Of a DNA stretch of 64,000 nt, positions 47,659-59,961 are shown piece after piece. The notes below the pieces were generated by a model. It ran no database searches, was not told where the DNA came from, and was given only the letters and a program-made list of their open reading frames with translations. The stretch is from Antedon mediterranea (taxonomy: Eukaryota; Echinodermata; Crinoidea; Comatulida; Antedonidae), in the NCBI RefSeq assembly GCF_964355755.1, contig NC_092670.1, positions 32,289,795-32,353,794 of the forward strand, in the 5' to 3' direction. The translations under genes and the position numbers were made by a program. Position 1 is the stretch's first letter. Every line of letters starts with the position of its first letter.

Positions 47659-50600
47659 ATGTCTTCAACGATAAACCGTACAATGAGGCGATGGCGACCA
47701 CTCATTTCAATATTGATAGGAGCAAGCGTTGGAGTGACACTTAGTTTTCTGTGCTCGCCTTTAGTGAACTCAACTTGTGGTGTGGAGAGGTTAGGCTTAG
47801 CACACATAGGCCTAGGATCAAGCAGGAAGACATACTCACTGTATGGTCTTGACGGCAATGGTAATCCAATGGATGATGAAGAGTTTCAACCGGTACTAAT
47901 GACAGCTCACAATCCACCAGAAAAGAAAACGGTTGAACGCAACAATCTCCTCCGATTCCGATATGTTGCCCCAGAACTTCAGATAAAAGATAAGATATTT
48001 GTCGCTGTGGCTGCAACACATGGTATGGATTTAGAATCTATGAGTGTCGCGATCAATAAAACAATTGGACACTTGGTGCCAAAAATAGTATTTTTTACCA
48101 ATAAACCAGTGGATTCAGCCCTACCACCTGGAATGCAGATTGTTCAGTTTTCAGCCGAACAACCAATCATGTACACTTTTGAAACGTGGAACTATATATT
48201 TGAACATTTTGCAAAAGATTTTGATTGGTTTATGTTGATACAAGATGATATATATTTAAATGGCGATAAATTGATGAATTTTGTTAATCACATGAGCATC
48301 GGACGTGACACATACATTGGACTACCAACTAGAGAAATTGATATGGGTTTCACCTACTGCAGAAAGGAGGCTGGTATGGATGTTACACTGGATATTTGTC
48401 CCAACACCATAATAATAAATAAACAGTTGCAATTACACACATCTACACATGTGTAGGCCCCTAAACTAATAGAGATATTATCTCTATGCTATGCCTAATA
48501 ACATTCGGTGCTAACAAAAAAATTATACATATTTTCATTGATTGCTTATAGATTTCATTTGGATATGTCTCAATCAATCTTTTTTACCGTAAGGTTATGA
48601 AGTTTAAAGCTCTGTCTACACTATCAAACTAGTTTGACCAAAAAGTGTGATGTGCTCAAATATGGTAGTGATGTGCTTAAATATGGTAGTGATATGACAT
48701 CATCATGTCCATATATATGGGCACATCAGATTTTGTTGTCACATAAAGTTTGATTGTGTAGACAGAGCTTTAATCTAAAATAATACTGATCAAAATTAAT
48801 GTATTCAATAAATCTGTGAAGTGTAAAATCTGCCCAGAAAATCAGTATAGTATATGAAAAAAAAAAACCTGATATGTGGAATTGTAACATCATACAGGAT
48901 CCAAAATGTTGGACAAATATTCATTGTGTTTTCAATATAAATACTTATGTTTTGTCTTTATATTAAATGCCAAATCTGACTGTTCTGATCAAAGCATAAA
49001 TTAAACTTATGTAGATCACTGTACAATAGTATTTCATCATGAAGCCACAGTGTAAAAATATACATAAGTTGTAATTGTATTCTCTATTCTTTTCTATTTC
49101 AGGTTATATAATTTCTCGGAATTTGCTAAAGAAATTTGGGCCAGACATCGGTGATTGTATTAAGACATCAACCAGTAGTCTATCTGATCTTGAAGTTGGT
49201 AGATGTGTTTATCAGCATGCCAATCAACAGTGTACCAGTCTTTATGAGGTAAAGACTGCCATGCTAATGACCTTAATATGTTCCTTAAGACCTTGTAGCT
49301 AAATGCAAGTTCAATTCAAATTAATACCGATCAAAATTAATTTAATTGCCCAGAAAATCAGTAATATGAAAAAAAAAACCTCCACTGCCCACTATATTGG
49401 AATTAGTACATGCTTTAAAGGTCTATCTACATAATATGATGATGTTATATCACTACCATATTTAAGCATAACTAGACAGAGTAGACAGAGCTGTACACAG
49501 ACGCATACTGTAGGTATAATAGATAACAATATAAACTAAAGGTTAAAGATGTATTGTCCCCTAAAAATATGAAAAATGAAGATTAATTAAATCAGACTTT
49601 GAATAGGTTATTTTGTAGTTTTGATCAAGTGAATCACTTCCGTAGAAAATAAAATGTTTTCACTTATAAAATAACATGATAAATGGTTAAATTCAACCAA
49701 AAATCCATTGGCCAATTTGACCATTTTTTGCTTTAAATTCCAGTTTTTTCAGGTAAATAAATTTGTTTTCGATCCAATTTTTGGTTGAAGTCAATAACTA
49801 TTATGTGACATTAAAATGGCATATTCAACAACAAAAATTAGTTTTCAGGGGGACAATACATCTTTAAAAATTACTTAGATAAGTTGTTCAATAAATAATT
49901 AATACTTTACTAAATCAGGGAAGAGTTAAATTAAATTAATGTTATCATTTGACCAATTAAAACAGATTAAACCCATTACTGTACCTCACTAATAATAATA
50001 GTTTTAAGTTTATTATAATAGTTAAATGCTGTTTATTAAATTTATGCAGACCTATGTTCATTGTATTTGTATCTGTTGTTTGGCGAATTATTGTTGCTGT
50101 TGGTTTGGGTTTTGAAATAAAATTAAATAAATAAATTATACTTAAGTGGAAATAATACTTAAGTGGAAATACTAATAAGTGGAAATAATACTTAAGTGGA
50201 AATAATACTTAAGTGGAAATAATACAAATTGTACAAGAATTATACTCTAATTTATATAATAATATACTGTATTTTTTATATTTTGCAGGGTTCAGTTTAT
50301 AACAGTTACAACTTTGATGGAAAATCACTCGGCGAGTTAGAAATGAATGATGCACACATGCGACAAGCCATCACAGTCTTTCACGTGACAGAGAGACGAT
50401 CTATCTACCAACTTCACAAATTCTTCTCAGAGGTAGCCATTAATGAAACAGAACTTGAAATAGAGAAAATAAAAAACGAGATTGAAAAGGTTGTTCCTTA
50501 CACACCAGCTGGTGAGGATGGGTGGACATGGCCAACCGGTACTAACGAACCATTTAAGCCAACTACACGATTTGACGTGATTGGATGGCAGTATTTTACG

Positions 50601-51734
50601 ACAACTCACATATACGGTCATTCTGAGATAAACCCGAAAACCCAATTAGTTGGTCCGGACAAGCAAGATATTGATGAAATCCTAGGCACCGCGATGAGTA
50701 AGCTAAACTCGGATTACAGTGACACTTTCTCCTCTGGAGGTAGACTCGTAAACGGCTATCGAAGGTTTGATCCGACCAGAGGTATGGAATACACATTAGA
50801 TTTACAGTTACAGACTATAGATAAACAGACTGTCCAGAAAAGAGTCCAACTACTGCGGCCGCTTGGCCCTGCGGAGATCATCAACATGCCCTACGTGACA
50901 GAGTACAACCAGGTAACAATCATTGTTCCCGTCACGATAAATGACCGTGAACAACTGAAAGTTTTTCTGGAATCGTATGCGTCCGTTTGCTTAGAAACGC
51001 ACGACAATTCTGCTTTGATGCTTATTTTTATCTATACTCCTGCAGAGGCTCGTGTTATGGCTCAAGATGATATTTACAGTAACATAAAACAACTCGTGTC
51101 ACATTACGTAAGAAAGTATGCTGGTTCTCGCATATCATGGATCAGCGTGAAAACAACAATCCCGTCTCCAATTGCAATTATGGATGTTATATCTGCTAAA
51201 CATCCACCCGAAACTTTATTTTTCCTAAGCACTGTTAATGCTGAATTATCCCAGGAATATCTAAACCGTGTTCGAATGAATTCTATTCTCGGTTACCAAG
51301 TCTTCTTTCCAATTCCGTTCTCACAATATGACACCACCATTATCTACAAGGATACTCCAAATCCTGAAAAAATTGAGGTCTCGAAAAATGTTGGACGTTT
51401 TGAAAATCTTTTGTATGAGCATGCAAGCTTTTATAACTCCGATTTTGTAAATGCTCGTCAGATCTGGGATGAGAAACACCCGGGAAGCAGCACGGATCAC
51501 ATCCAGTCCGACACGGATCTCTTTGAGATGTTTCTTGCAACGAAGCTGCATGTCTTCCGGGCTGTCGACCCAGCCCTTAAGGAACGTTATCACGAAAGAG
51601 TCTGCCAGCCAACCCTCCGAGAAGACCACTACCAACGATGTTTAGAAAGTCGTGCAGATGGCTTAGCCTCACGACAACAACTTGCCATGCTAGTTTTTGC
51701 ACAGGGTGAAAAGGAAAAAGTTGAACAACTCTAG
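47659..51734 (+). CDS. CHPF: Chondroitin-polymerising factor (CHPF/CHPF2-type), 3 exons
   Basis: Golgi type II membrane protein that works with chondroitin synthases to extend the GlcA/GalNAc backbone. Exons 47659-48373, 49103-49248 and 50289-51734 join in phase to 768 aa (human CHPF 775, CHPF2 772). A basic N-terminus precedes a signal anchor (residues ~14-32). The N-terminal GT31-like domain has QDD at 195-197 (the DxD-type site) and AINKT, a possible N-glycosylation site. The exon 1/2 join gives TYCRKEAGYIISRNL, matching the family. Exon 3 carries NGYRRFDPTRGMEYTLDL and MPYVTEYNQV, two strong family signatures. The C-terminal domain reads FFLSTVNAELSQ where chondroitin synthases have an acidic DxD, so that site is missing, as in known CHPFs. 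Reading past the exon 1 donor (GTATGG) gives a false 265-codon frame. CHPF and CHPF2 cannot be told apart here; this is probably the single invertebrate ancestor. Confidence 0.93.
48604..48773. mobile_element. MITE family A, copy 6
   Basis: Complete copy with ends TTAAAGCTCTGTCTACACTA and GTGTAGACAGAGCTTTAA and a duplicated AAATATGGTAGTGAT in the core. It lies in intron 1 of the CHPF-like gene. Confidence 0.9.
49416..49492. mobile_element. MITE family A, copy 7 (partial)
   Basis: Both ends are recognisable (TTAAAGGTCTATCTACATAA and AGAGTAGACAGAGCT) but the core is shortened to ATATCACTACCATATTTAAG. It lies in intron 2 of the CHPF-like gene. Confidence 0.65.
50138..50226. repeat. Short tandem array (ACTTAAGTGGAAATAAT)n
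   Basis: About five 17-bp units with small gaps lie 60 bases upstream of exon 3 of the CHPF-like gene. The array is close to the branch-point region of that intron. Confidence 0.85.
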
Positions 51735-53707
51735 ATTTAATTGAAAAAGTAAATCAATTTTCTATTTTATTAAAATATTTTTATAGCAAGTGTTTTCTAC
51801 AAAATATATTTAAGCAGTTAAAAAAAGAGATGAAATGAATATTGTAACTACTGTACTTAATCAACTTTTTATTGATAACAGATTTATTAATCAATATTTT
51901 ATAAACTGTAAACTCTATGTTTAATATAGATAGTTGTATTCATATAGATGGCTAAGGCAACCAGTGAGCGGGGAAGTGGGGGTGTGTAACTAATTTTCTT
52001 TTCAATCAAATTTACATACTTTTTCATTCCAAAATTAAATACTTAACATAATATATTTGTTATGCATAGCAATGTTATTTGAATTGCATTTTTCCAACTA
52101 AATTTTGATTGTAATTTTGACCTTGGAACAGTATGGTGATGCCCATGGAAATATATCTCTGTACAAATACAGTTCTCTCAAACTTATTCCATACACTATT
52201 ATCTTTAGCTTGTATTATTTTTGTGAGCATTTAAAGGCTGACCTTCTGACCTGACTGGTTCGACGTCTAATAAAATACTCATTGTTAATCTTGCCAGTTA
52301 AGTGAATCCCACTCTTGCATATCTCTTGTTATTATTGTTTGTCATTTCAGAGTTGAAAGCCTCATTCTCTGTGAAATTGTTTTCTATTATGTATATATTT
52401 TTCAGTCAAGCAGTGTTTTTACTTGAATGCATATAGCTGTTATTAGAGGCATGTACAGGGGTTTGTGGGTGGGGGTGGTTGTAAGAGAGAAGGGTTGTAG
52501 TAATGGAAGGGTTGTAGGAGGGAAGGGGTTGTAGGAGAGAAGTTGTTTTAGGAGGGAAGGGGTGGTACTATTTAAATCTTTTTTTATTAAATTTGTTACA
52601 ATTCATTGTAAAAATTCAAAATGTACATAAACCTCCCTATTTTTACATATTATCACATGGTCTTCTTATATTTCACAGTTTTTATATATTTTCACGTTTA
52701 GTGGTAAAACTAAAAAGCACAAAGTATTGTTATAAGTTTTAATTTATACAGTTTTTTTTACAAACATTTGTTTTTATAATTATAACAATAAATTTAGCTA
52801 TAGTACTATGTTTTTTTTAGAGGAAACAATAACAGTTATTTATAAAGCGTGGTTCCCACTAGCGACGCAACGCAAGGACGTAACGCAACGCAAGTGAATT
52901 GACCAATCACAAGCGATGGCTTATTCGCTTGTGATTGCTAACTGTCTATAACTTCGCTTGTCATTGGTTAAAACGCTTGCGTTGCGTTTACGTCCTAGCG
53001 TTACGTTCTAGTGGGAACCAAGCTTTAATTACACTAATATAATAGATACGTAGGCTTATTTGGACAATTTTAAAATGTTCAGGTTACTTTATTGTTACAT
53101 AATTATGATACCACAGTACAATTTAGATATGATTTATTGAAGGTGCTTCACAGCAGTAATGTACTTACTGTTTCAATCATTCAACAAATAAAATATTTAA
53201 TATCAGATTTTATTATTTAATTTGTTTATGCGTATCTTTTTATTGAGAACAATAAACTCTTTAAATAATCAGCAACAATTCCAAATGATATGAATATATG
53301 CAAATCATTTTGCTTAACAAGCATGAATGTGCCATACTCAGGGTACAGCAAAAGAAGCTGTAATGACGTCATAAGACCGGATGTAACGTTACATACACAT
53401 CAATAACCTCGCTACCAAATACTGCTATACGGTACCATCTTCGAGGTGATATGGCTGCATCCGGTTTGAAATTAAGAAAATCCGGCTCTATAGCCTGTAA
53501 TATACTCATGCCAAATCCCAGCTCAATACTACAGAATAAGGGGGATTAGTACTCTATAAATCGCACTTTTAACTCAATAGTGTCTGTCCGGATGGATAGA
53601 GTCCTAGACTTGGGCACCCCGAGTAATAAACGAGATACTGTATATAGGCCTACTCTATATCATATTACGTATACAGTATATTTCACCATAAACTTAAAAG
53701 AAAAACA
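51735..53707. other. 3' flank of the CHPF-like gene
   Basis: AT-rich noncoding DNA. A G-rich run of GGGTTGTAGGAGGGAAG-type units occupies 52450-52565, and MITE D lies at 52843-53027. AATAAA-type signals (near 52270 and 52785) are candidates for the mRNA 3' end. No coding exon is seen. Confidence 0.5.
52843..53027. mobile_element. MITE D, 185 bp, palindromic
   Basis: Ends TAAAGCGTGGTTCCCACTAG and CTAGTGGGAACCAAGCTTTA are inverse copies. Both arms are built from AACGCAAGCG/CGCTTGCGTT blocks, so most of the element can fold on itself. No coding sequence. Confidence 0.88.
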
Positions 53708-53779
53708 GGTTTCGCCAGGGCTCGAACCGGGGACCTTCTGCGTGTTAAGCAGACTTGATAACCACTACACTACGAAACC
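53708..53779 (-). tRNA. tRNA-Val (anticodon AAC)
   Basis: 72-nt cloverleaf on the minus strand. The 7-bp acceptor stem GGTTTCG/CGAAACC is perfect, as is the anticodon stem TCTGC/GCAGA around TTAACAC (AAC, valine). The A box (TAGTGTAGTGG) and B box (GGTTCGAGCCC) are canonical. A TTTTT pol III terminator follows two bases after the gene. The T stem (CCCGG/CCTGG) has one C-U mismatch. No CCA is encoded, as expected in eukaryotes. It decodes GUU and, by inosine, other Val codons. Confidence 0.92.
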
Positions 53780-54387
53780 TCTTGCACCAAAAAATGTGGG
53801 TTGGTTTCCAGTGGTGGTGGAATTTCGAATAAATAACAAGAAATATTTCTTACAAAAAACGCCGCGTAACTTTTTGACTGGACAGTTGTAAGAACAGTCT
53901 TCATTAATCTAATATAATAGGTCGGCCAATCAAAACGCAAGTGAACAATTGGGACTTTACTTGTGATTTATGTCATTGGCCTGTCACAGCACAGTCGTTT
54001 CTTTCTACTGTAGAATTAAACGCACAAATTTGTATTGGGAATAATGTATGTGGTTATTACTATCGCATTTAGGTATTGATAATAATAATAATATGGCTTT
54101 TGAATAAATAATTACTGTCTGTAGAATAACATTTATACATTTTCGGTTCGCGATGAAAAGTTATATGAATGGATTTGTAATAGGTATTTATAATAATAGT
54201 ATATGGGATGTATTATTGCTAAGCTATCACCAAATCGCGTTATAACATTATTTCTCAGGGTTTTTTGCACCATTGATCAATACCAAACGCGTATCGGTAT
54301 TATAGTTTTTAATGAATCATTACATTAATAAAAATACCCAATTAAATCAATCGCGTCAGTCCAATTCCGACTTATGTTTCGATCACA

Positions 54388-54545
54388 TAGTTCTGTGTCT
54401 ACACTGTCCCAACTAGTTTAACAAAAAAAGTGTGATGTGCCCAAATATGGTAGTGATATGCCCGATTATCGTAGTGATATGACATCGTCATGTCTATATA
54501 ATATGGGCACATCATATTTAGTTTGATAGTATAGACAGAGCTTAA
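54388..54545. mobile_element. MITE family A, copy 8
   Basis: Diverged ends TAGTTCTGTGTCTACACTGT and GTATAGACAGAGCTTA enclose the core GTGATGTGCCCAAATATGG. It lies between the tRNA gene and the repeated module. Confidence 0.8.
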
Positions 54546-54565
54546 GGATTATATTTAAAAAATGT

Positions 54566-54850
54566 TTTCTTACATTTTGAACGGAAGTATTTATTTGTTT
54601 ATAAGCCCAATTTTCCAGTCTTAATTTTACATTTTGAAAAAAAGTATTTATTTGTTTATAAGCCCAATTTTCCAGTCTTAATTTTACATTTTGAAAAAAA
54701 GTATTTTATTTGTTGATAAGCCCAATTGTGCAGTCTTATTTTACATTTTGAACGAAAGTATTTATTTGTTGATAAGCCCAATTTTGCAGTCTTATTTTAC
54801 ATTTTAAACGAAAGTATTTATTTGTTGATAAGCCGAATTTTCCAGTTTAA
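54566..54850. repeat. Tandem array of ~62-66-bp units, about 4.5 copies
   Basis: Units carry TTTACATTTTGAACGAAAGT then ATTTATTTGTTGATAAGCCC and AATTTTGCAGTC. Copies differ by a few substitutions and short indels. The same unit and its right flank recur at 55400-55560. Confidence 0.88.
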
Positions 54851-55399
54851 TAATAATGACCCCTTCCACAGTGCTTATACCATATACATTTTACATGATA
54901 TTGACCGTGGGTTCTTTACGCCTCTGATGCATTTGTTTTTATTGTACCTTTTTAATAAATTATTATATGTTTAGGCCTAATCACACCCAATTTAATGAAA
55001 CGGTCAGATTCCGATATGATTTCAATTGAACGAAAGTAGTACTATATTTATTATTCATTGATAAGCCAAGGGTCCCATGGCGTTAGCCAATATCTTGAGC
55101 ATTTGACTCTTGTGTCAACCTGTAACACAAATCATTCTTCAAAATCTAAAGAAAGAACCTCACACGTCTTTTTTGTGAGTGATACACTATGGATGATATG
55201 CCACGGAAATAATATGTGGACATTGCAAACAATCATAGGCCTACAGTAACAAACATAACATGGCTAATAAGCATAACATTCAGACTTGCTTGTTTTCTAG
55301 TGGATTTTTATTTACTTTAGCATGTAGAATAAAACTAGTAACAGTGGCTATATTAATAATTATACTGATTATCCTTGATGTTATCGCGTCTAATAATAA

Positions 55400-55560
55400 C
55401 ATATTTTGTTGTTGATAAGCCCAATTTTTCAGCCTTGATTTTACATTTTGAACGAAAGTATTTATTTGTTGATAAGCCCAATTTTGCAGTCTTAATAATG
55501 ACCCTTCCACAGTGCATTTTACATGATATTGACCGAGGGTTTTTACGCCTCTATAGGCAC
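55400..55560. repeat. Second copy of the repeat module and its flank
   Basis: Repeats the 54566-54850 unit about 1.6 times. The same right flank follows, with CAGTGCATTTTACATGATAT and TTTACGCCTCT, also seen at 54870-54925. This indicates a segmental duplication about 650 bases apart. Confidence 0.8.
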
Positions 55561-55939
55561 TGATCAATACCATAATTAATGTACTTTTTTAAATGAATAT
55601 TGAAATGTTTCAACACTCCCAGATTTCCTCATCTTTATCGTTTCAAAAATTAATTAAATAATTTTCAGTGTATCACCGGGCGGTTTGGAATTTATTTCTA
55701 TGCCTGTTGTGTTTATATATATAATATTAAGTATAATTATGAATTCACCAACACTTTCAGGCCCGGGGCCGAGTTTGTGTAGACTAGACTTCCATGCACA
55801 GCCACATGTTAAGGAATATGAATCTCTTTATGATTTTAATATGGTTCGAAATGATATTACACAACAACGATTAGACAGCAACTGTGCAAGAGTCAAACTA
55901 ATAAAATCGGAATGATCAATTAATTGAACATTTACAGCA

Positions 55940-56270
55940 TAAGGCCCATACACTAGGACGATAACGATCGACGATAAATAGACAAATGTGCATTTTTAAT
56001 ACATAAACCAAAAGAAATATAAACAATTCCTTTGATGAAAATTATATTTTCACACGTCCAATCAAATGACGTCATGATTAGTAAGACCAATAATATCGTG
56101 ACAATACAGCGATTTTATTGTTTTTATTTATCATGACGTCATTTGATTGAAATTTGAAAAACATTATTTTTAGAACGAAAACCTTTCTAATTTCTTTTGG
56201 TTTATGTAAAAAAAATGCATGCTATATATTTATCGTCTGTCGTTATCGTCATAGTGTAATTGGGCCTTTA
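55940..56270. mobile_element. MITE E, 331 bp, with CRE-like sites in both arms
   Basis: Left end AAGGCCCATACACTAGGACG and right end TCATAGTGTAATTGGGCCTT are inverse copies, as are ACATAAACCAAAAGAAAT and its partner further in. Each arm holds the palindrome TGACGTCA (56067-56074 and 56134-56141) next to ATCAAA/TTTGAT. No coding sequence. Confidence 0.88.
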
Positions 56271-57017
56271 TACACAAAAAATAAATTGATTACGAAGTTA
56301 CATGTCATTTTCACCTATCACCAAAATACTAACCTTTTCAAAAGTAATTAATTGTTACGAAGCCAATTTATATTATATATTTCATTAAAACTGAACTTTA
56401 CGGTAAATGAAGAGTAAGTATCAGTTAATATGAATAATATAACTAGTAGGTCTATGAACTTGCGTCCAGACACAGAACTGTGACATTACTATCATAAATG
56501 TTGAAACCACTTATAAAACCTTTTTTTTTTAAGAAAATATAATTGTGTTAGGAGAAGGCTAATAAACAAATAGATAATGTTCAAACCTTTTTCTGGATTA
56601 ATTAATGGAGCAGGCGTTCCTAATAATCTGCTGTAGACTGATTGTTCACCTTCTGACGATAATTGATTGGACCCCCCACGGCATCTGATAACCAACAAAA
56701 AATTTACGAGGACTGTTTCAATGATTTAATATCTGACGGCGTATTATTATAACATTGGCCTAGATTGAAAGTCAAAGAAAGTCATTGTAAATACCTCCCT
56801 TTATGTTGACAGAGCCAAAATAAAGTTTTGACCATTATCGAATGATTATTTGACAGTGACTTATTATAATACCGGCCTGGTTGACAGCAAAAACGAAGTT
56901 ATTATTTATTGATCAAGATTTTACAGATTTCCGTCTACATCTCAATAATACTGTATTATCAGCAAAGGCTTTCATATAGACTCTCTTCTCCCAGACGTTT
57001 TTTGGGTCCAGCAGCTA

Positions 57018-57400
57018 CCTATAAATTATAGTCGAGTTTCCAAATTCACAAAACTGTCAGTCTTAGATACTAAAGCTACCGCTATGAAACAGCTTATTAA
57101 TGAATGTGTCCTCCTGGGACATAACTGGCTAGAGCCGCGGCGCGAAAACCGACGGGAACCAGGAGAAGACACAGCATTTTAATCGCGAACTTTTCTAGGG
57201 GGCGCTGCATTACTAAAAATAAAAATAATATAACCGTCTCGATTGTTCCCCAATACGCTAGGCCTAGGCTGATTTCTTTCTTTCTTTATCGGTTGTGGTA
57301 AAAATAAATCCACAATAATGTTTTCACCGTGCGTGACTAAATAAATAAGAAAGGTCATTGTGTGTCATTATTCATTTCGTTGAAAAACGTAGAGGTAAGT
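57018..57400 (+). promoter_or_regulatory. Possible ABCB6 promoter and 5' untranslated exon
   Basis: A TATA-like CTATAAATTATAG lies near 57019. It is followed by a CG-richer stretch (GAGCCGCGGCGCGAAAAC near 57132) and a consensus donor, GTAGAG/GTAAGTACG, near 57392. The first ABCB6 coding exon has an acceptor just before its ATG and so needs an upstream untranslated exon. This is the best candidate in view. Confidence 0.35.
57084..57182 (+). CDS. Small ORF, 32 codons, unknown
   Basis: ATG to TAA encodes a 32-residue peptide, basic and acidic towards its end (EPRRENRREPGED), about 65 bases after a TATA-like box. No family is recognised. It could be an upstream ORF in the ABCB6 leader, a micropeptide or chance; chance is the most likely. 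Confidence 0.15.
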   Translation: MKQLINECVLLGHNWLEPRRENRREPGEDTAF

Positions 57401-57980
57401 ACGTCTCTGTGCATTGTCTGTACCACATTCAAACACAAGCATCGCCGGATTTAGCGGGTCCAGCCAGCCAGGTAGGGACCCACCCGGCCTAACTTATAGT
57501 GCCTAGGCTAGGCCTAGCTAGGGCCGCCTAGCCTGGGCCTGTATTTGCTTGCTGGCTAGCTAGGTCTAGCTTATTAAACATACTGTACATTTACATTTAA
57601 CTCAATATTGCCGCTTGTGCCACCTAAATTACAATTTAATATTTAAGTTTTGGAAACACCACCCACTAAAAAGTAAAAGTTTTCCCCATATCATATGATA
57701 TGATAGAACATGTAATACTAATAGTATACCAGAGGGACACACAATCATTGCTTTAGATGTCCAAGATCAAGAGTAAAATGAAGTGGCGTAAAAAAGAGGC
57801 TGGCGGGACGTATCAGACACGGAACCCTTTATTATTTATTTAGTAGCCTCCCTCGTCTTCTTAAAACATTTCTTGAATTCAAGATTACTGTTAGTGTTAG
57901 CTTCTACAATGTTATTGTTGGCGCAGGAAGTGTGTTCCAAACATTTACTACACTTTCGGCTTTTCCACACTTCAAATTTG

Positions 57981-58600
57981 GACGACAGACAATTGGCCTA
58001 CGGCCTACAGACAACAGGCCTACACTACAGACAACTGGCCTACAGACAATTAGCCGACAGGACACTTTGCTGACAGAATTGGCCGTATTTTCGCACTTTA
58101 ATATTCATTCTTCTTTATTTCGTCGACGGTATACTCTACACTCGCAGTTTACAATCCCCAGTTTTAGACAATGTTGTATTTTTTAACAACATTATTGAAA
58201 CCTAAGTCCTATTTATATTTTAACGATTTTGTCATATTCTTATCTTCATCTCAGAGCCCAAACATAGTTGGATTTAAAAAAATTATTTATGAAACAAAAA
58301 AACGATATTGAAATAAACTGCACTACTGGACTGGACGTTTTCATATGTTGGTTAAATACTCATACAGTATACAGAAATTCTTTTGGCCAATTGTCTGTCG
58401 CAAAATGTCCTTCAGTAGGTCAATTGTCTGTAGGCCAAATGGTTTTCAGTGGGAATTTCCTGTCGGTTAAATGTCTTGTCGGCGAAATGTCATGTCGACG
58501 AAATGAACGATCATCAAATGTCCAGTCGGCAAAATGTCCAGTTGGCTGAAGGTGCGGTCGACGAATAGTCTGTCGGCCACTTGTCTGTTGGCAAAGTGGC
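57981..58600. mobile_element. Foldback element with ~17-bp iterons in inverted arms
   Basis: The left arm has four to five units of ACAGACAAYTGGCCTA. The right arm has about ten units in the other direction, such as GGCCAATTGTCTGTCG and GGCGAAATGTCATGTCG. The ~270-bp centre is unique and has no transposase. The short open frames here (57873-58549) are repeat-derived. The design is that of a DNA transposon relic with subterminal iterons. Confidence 0.75.
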
Positions 58601-59961
58601 GTTCTTCACTAATCTAGGGCCTACGCCAGGCAGGACCCGACATGGGTTTTATTATGTAAAATGTTCATGCCAACAACATTATATTTGATGCTGTTGTGAT
58701 TCTTTTTTTTATACATTTTTAATGTAAAACACAGTCACAATAGGTTTATTCCAAACCTGAAGACCGCCCTCTGTAATGTGATGTTTTGTGACATTGTTTG
58801 AAGCATTTAACAATATTTTAACTGATTTGAATTGTTTCTGGAAAGAAAAATATAGTTACATTTACCATGAGAGCATGTTATTTAATTACATGTACTTGAT
58901 ATCATTTTATATCATCAAACACTACCAGTAGTACCAGGACTAAAATACTATTCAAGTCCTAATATTTAGATATTTAATTTCAAGGTCAATAATCTTTAGA
59001 CCCTACTCTGACTTGCATTTTTTATAGTAGTAAAACTTATTCCTATTGTGCTTGAGCCAATAATACCAATAAATATGTACCCTGTTTTTTTTTTGTTGAA
59101 ATTTACATTTTGCAATATTTATTTTATTTAGTTTATATTTTAGATTTATAATATATATTATTTATATTTTACCCCTGTTTTTGTGACCTTTGACTGTAAT
59201 GTATAAAACAGGCGTTCTCAACAGGCAATGCGAGTGCATTTCTTATGGCCTGTGATAAGCTGAGACTGCTAAAAAATAAAATAAATAAAAGTTGTTTTAA
59301 AATGTCCTTAAAGCCCATGAGATTCCAGACTTTTCCCCATGTAACTATGGTCAGCTCTATATCTGACATGCAACATTATTTGAATCCCTGGTATGATACA
59401 GTATAAACAAATAATGTTTCTATTTATATTATTTTCTATATCATTTAAAAAACATGAGTAATTTGCTGTTTGGTGACCTGACCTGTTTCTCAGGATGTAT
59501 AATAATCTTGATTTCCAGTATCTAGGAATTATTTTTTTTTTTAATGTTAAATAATTTTTTTTGCAATTTTGGTGACTGCATTCTCAGAGTTAATCTCTGA
59601 TAGTCTCAGTTTTATCTCAGACTTAGTGTACAGGTGATAATTCACAGACTCTAAAGCTCTGTCTACAGAATGTGATGTGCCCAAATATGGTAGTGATATG
59701 GCCAAACATGGTAGTGATATGACAACATTATGTCCAAAAACAATATGTTTTCTAATTAAGATTACCTTTAATCTACTTCAAATAACTCTCCTACTACTAC
59801 AGTATGTTTCAGTGTTGAAGATGTGTTAGATTCATAGCACTACATTCTAATTCATTTTGTAGCATCTAGACAAAATGTATAATTAAAATCTGTATTAATT
59901 GGTTGATATCTTGAAACTGTACTGACTCATAATAATCCTATTTTTGTTTATAGATTTTAAA
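58601..59961. other. Noncoding stretch upstream of the ABCB6 coding exon
   Basis: AT-rich, with a partial family A MITE at 59653-59740 and a splice acceptor (TTTTTGTTTATAG) ending at 59953. If the 57018-57400 region is the promoter, this is the first ABCB6 intron. Confidence 0.5.
59653..59740. mobile_element. MITE family A, copy 9 (partial)
   Basis: CTAAAGCTCTGTCTACAGAA is followed by GATGTGCCCAAATATGGTAG and a second TGGTAGTGATATGACA block. The right end is missing. Confidence 0.75.

Larger units (their letters stand above)
53780..57017. other. Noncoding region with repeats
   Basis: Contains MITE A copy 8, the duplicated TATTTATTTGTTGATAAGCC module (54566-54850 and 55400-55560) and MITE E. 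The open frames of 60-100 codons follow repeat periods or AT composition and resemble no known family. Confidence 0.55.

Noticed and set aside
48374-48456. Extension of CHPF-like exon 1 to a stop
   Set aside because: The family sequence continues at 49103 after the GTATGG donor. The extra residues are intronic.
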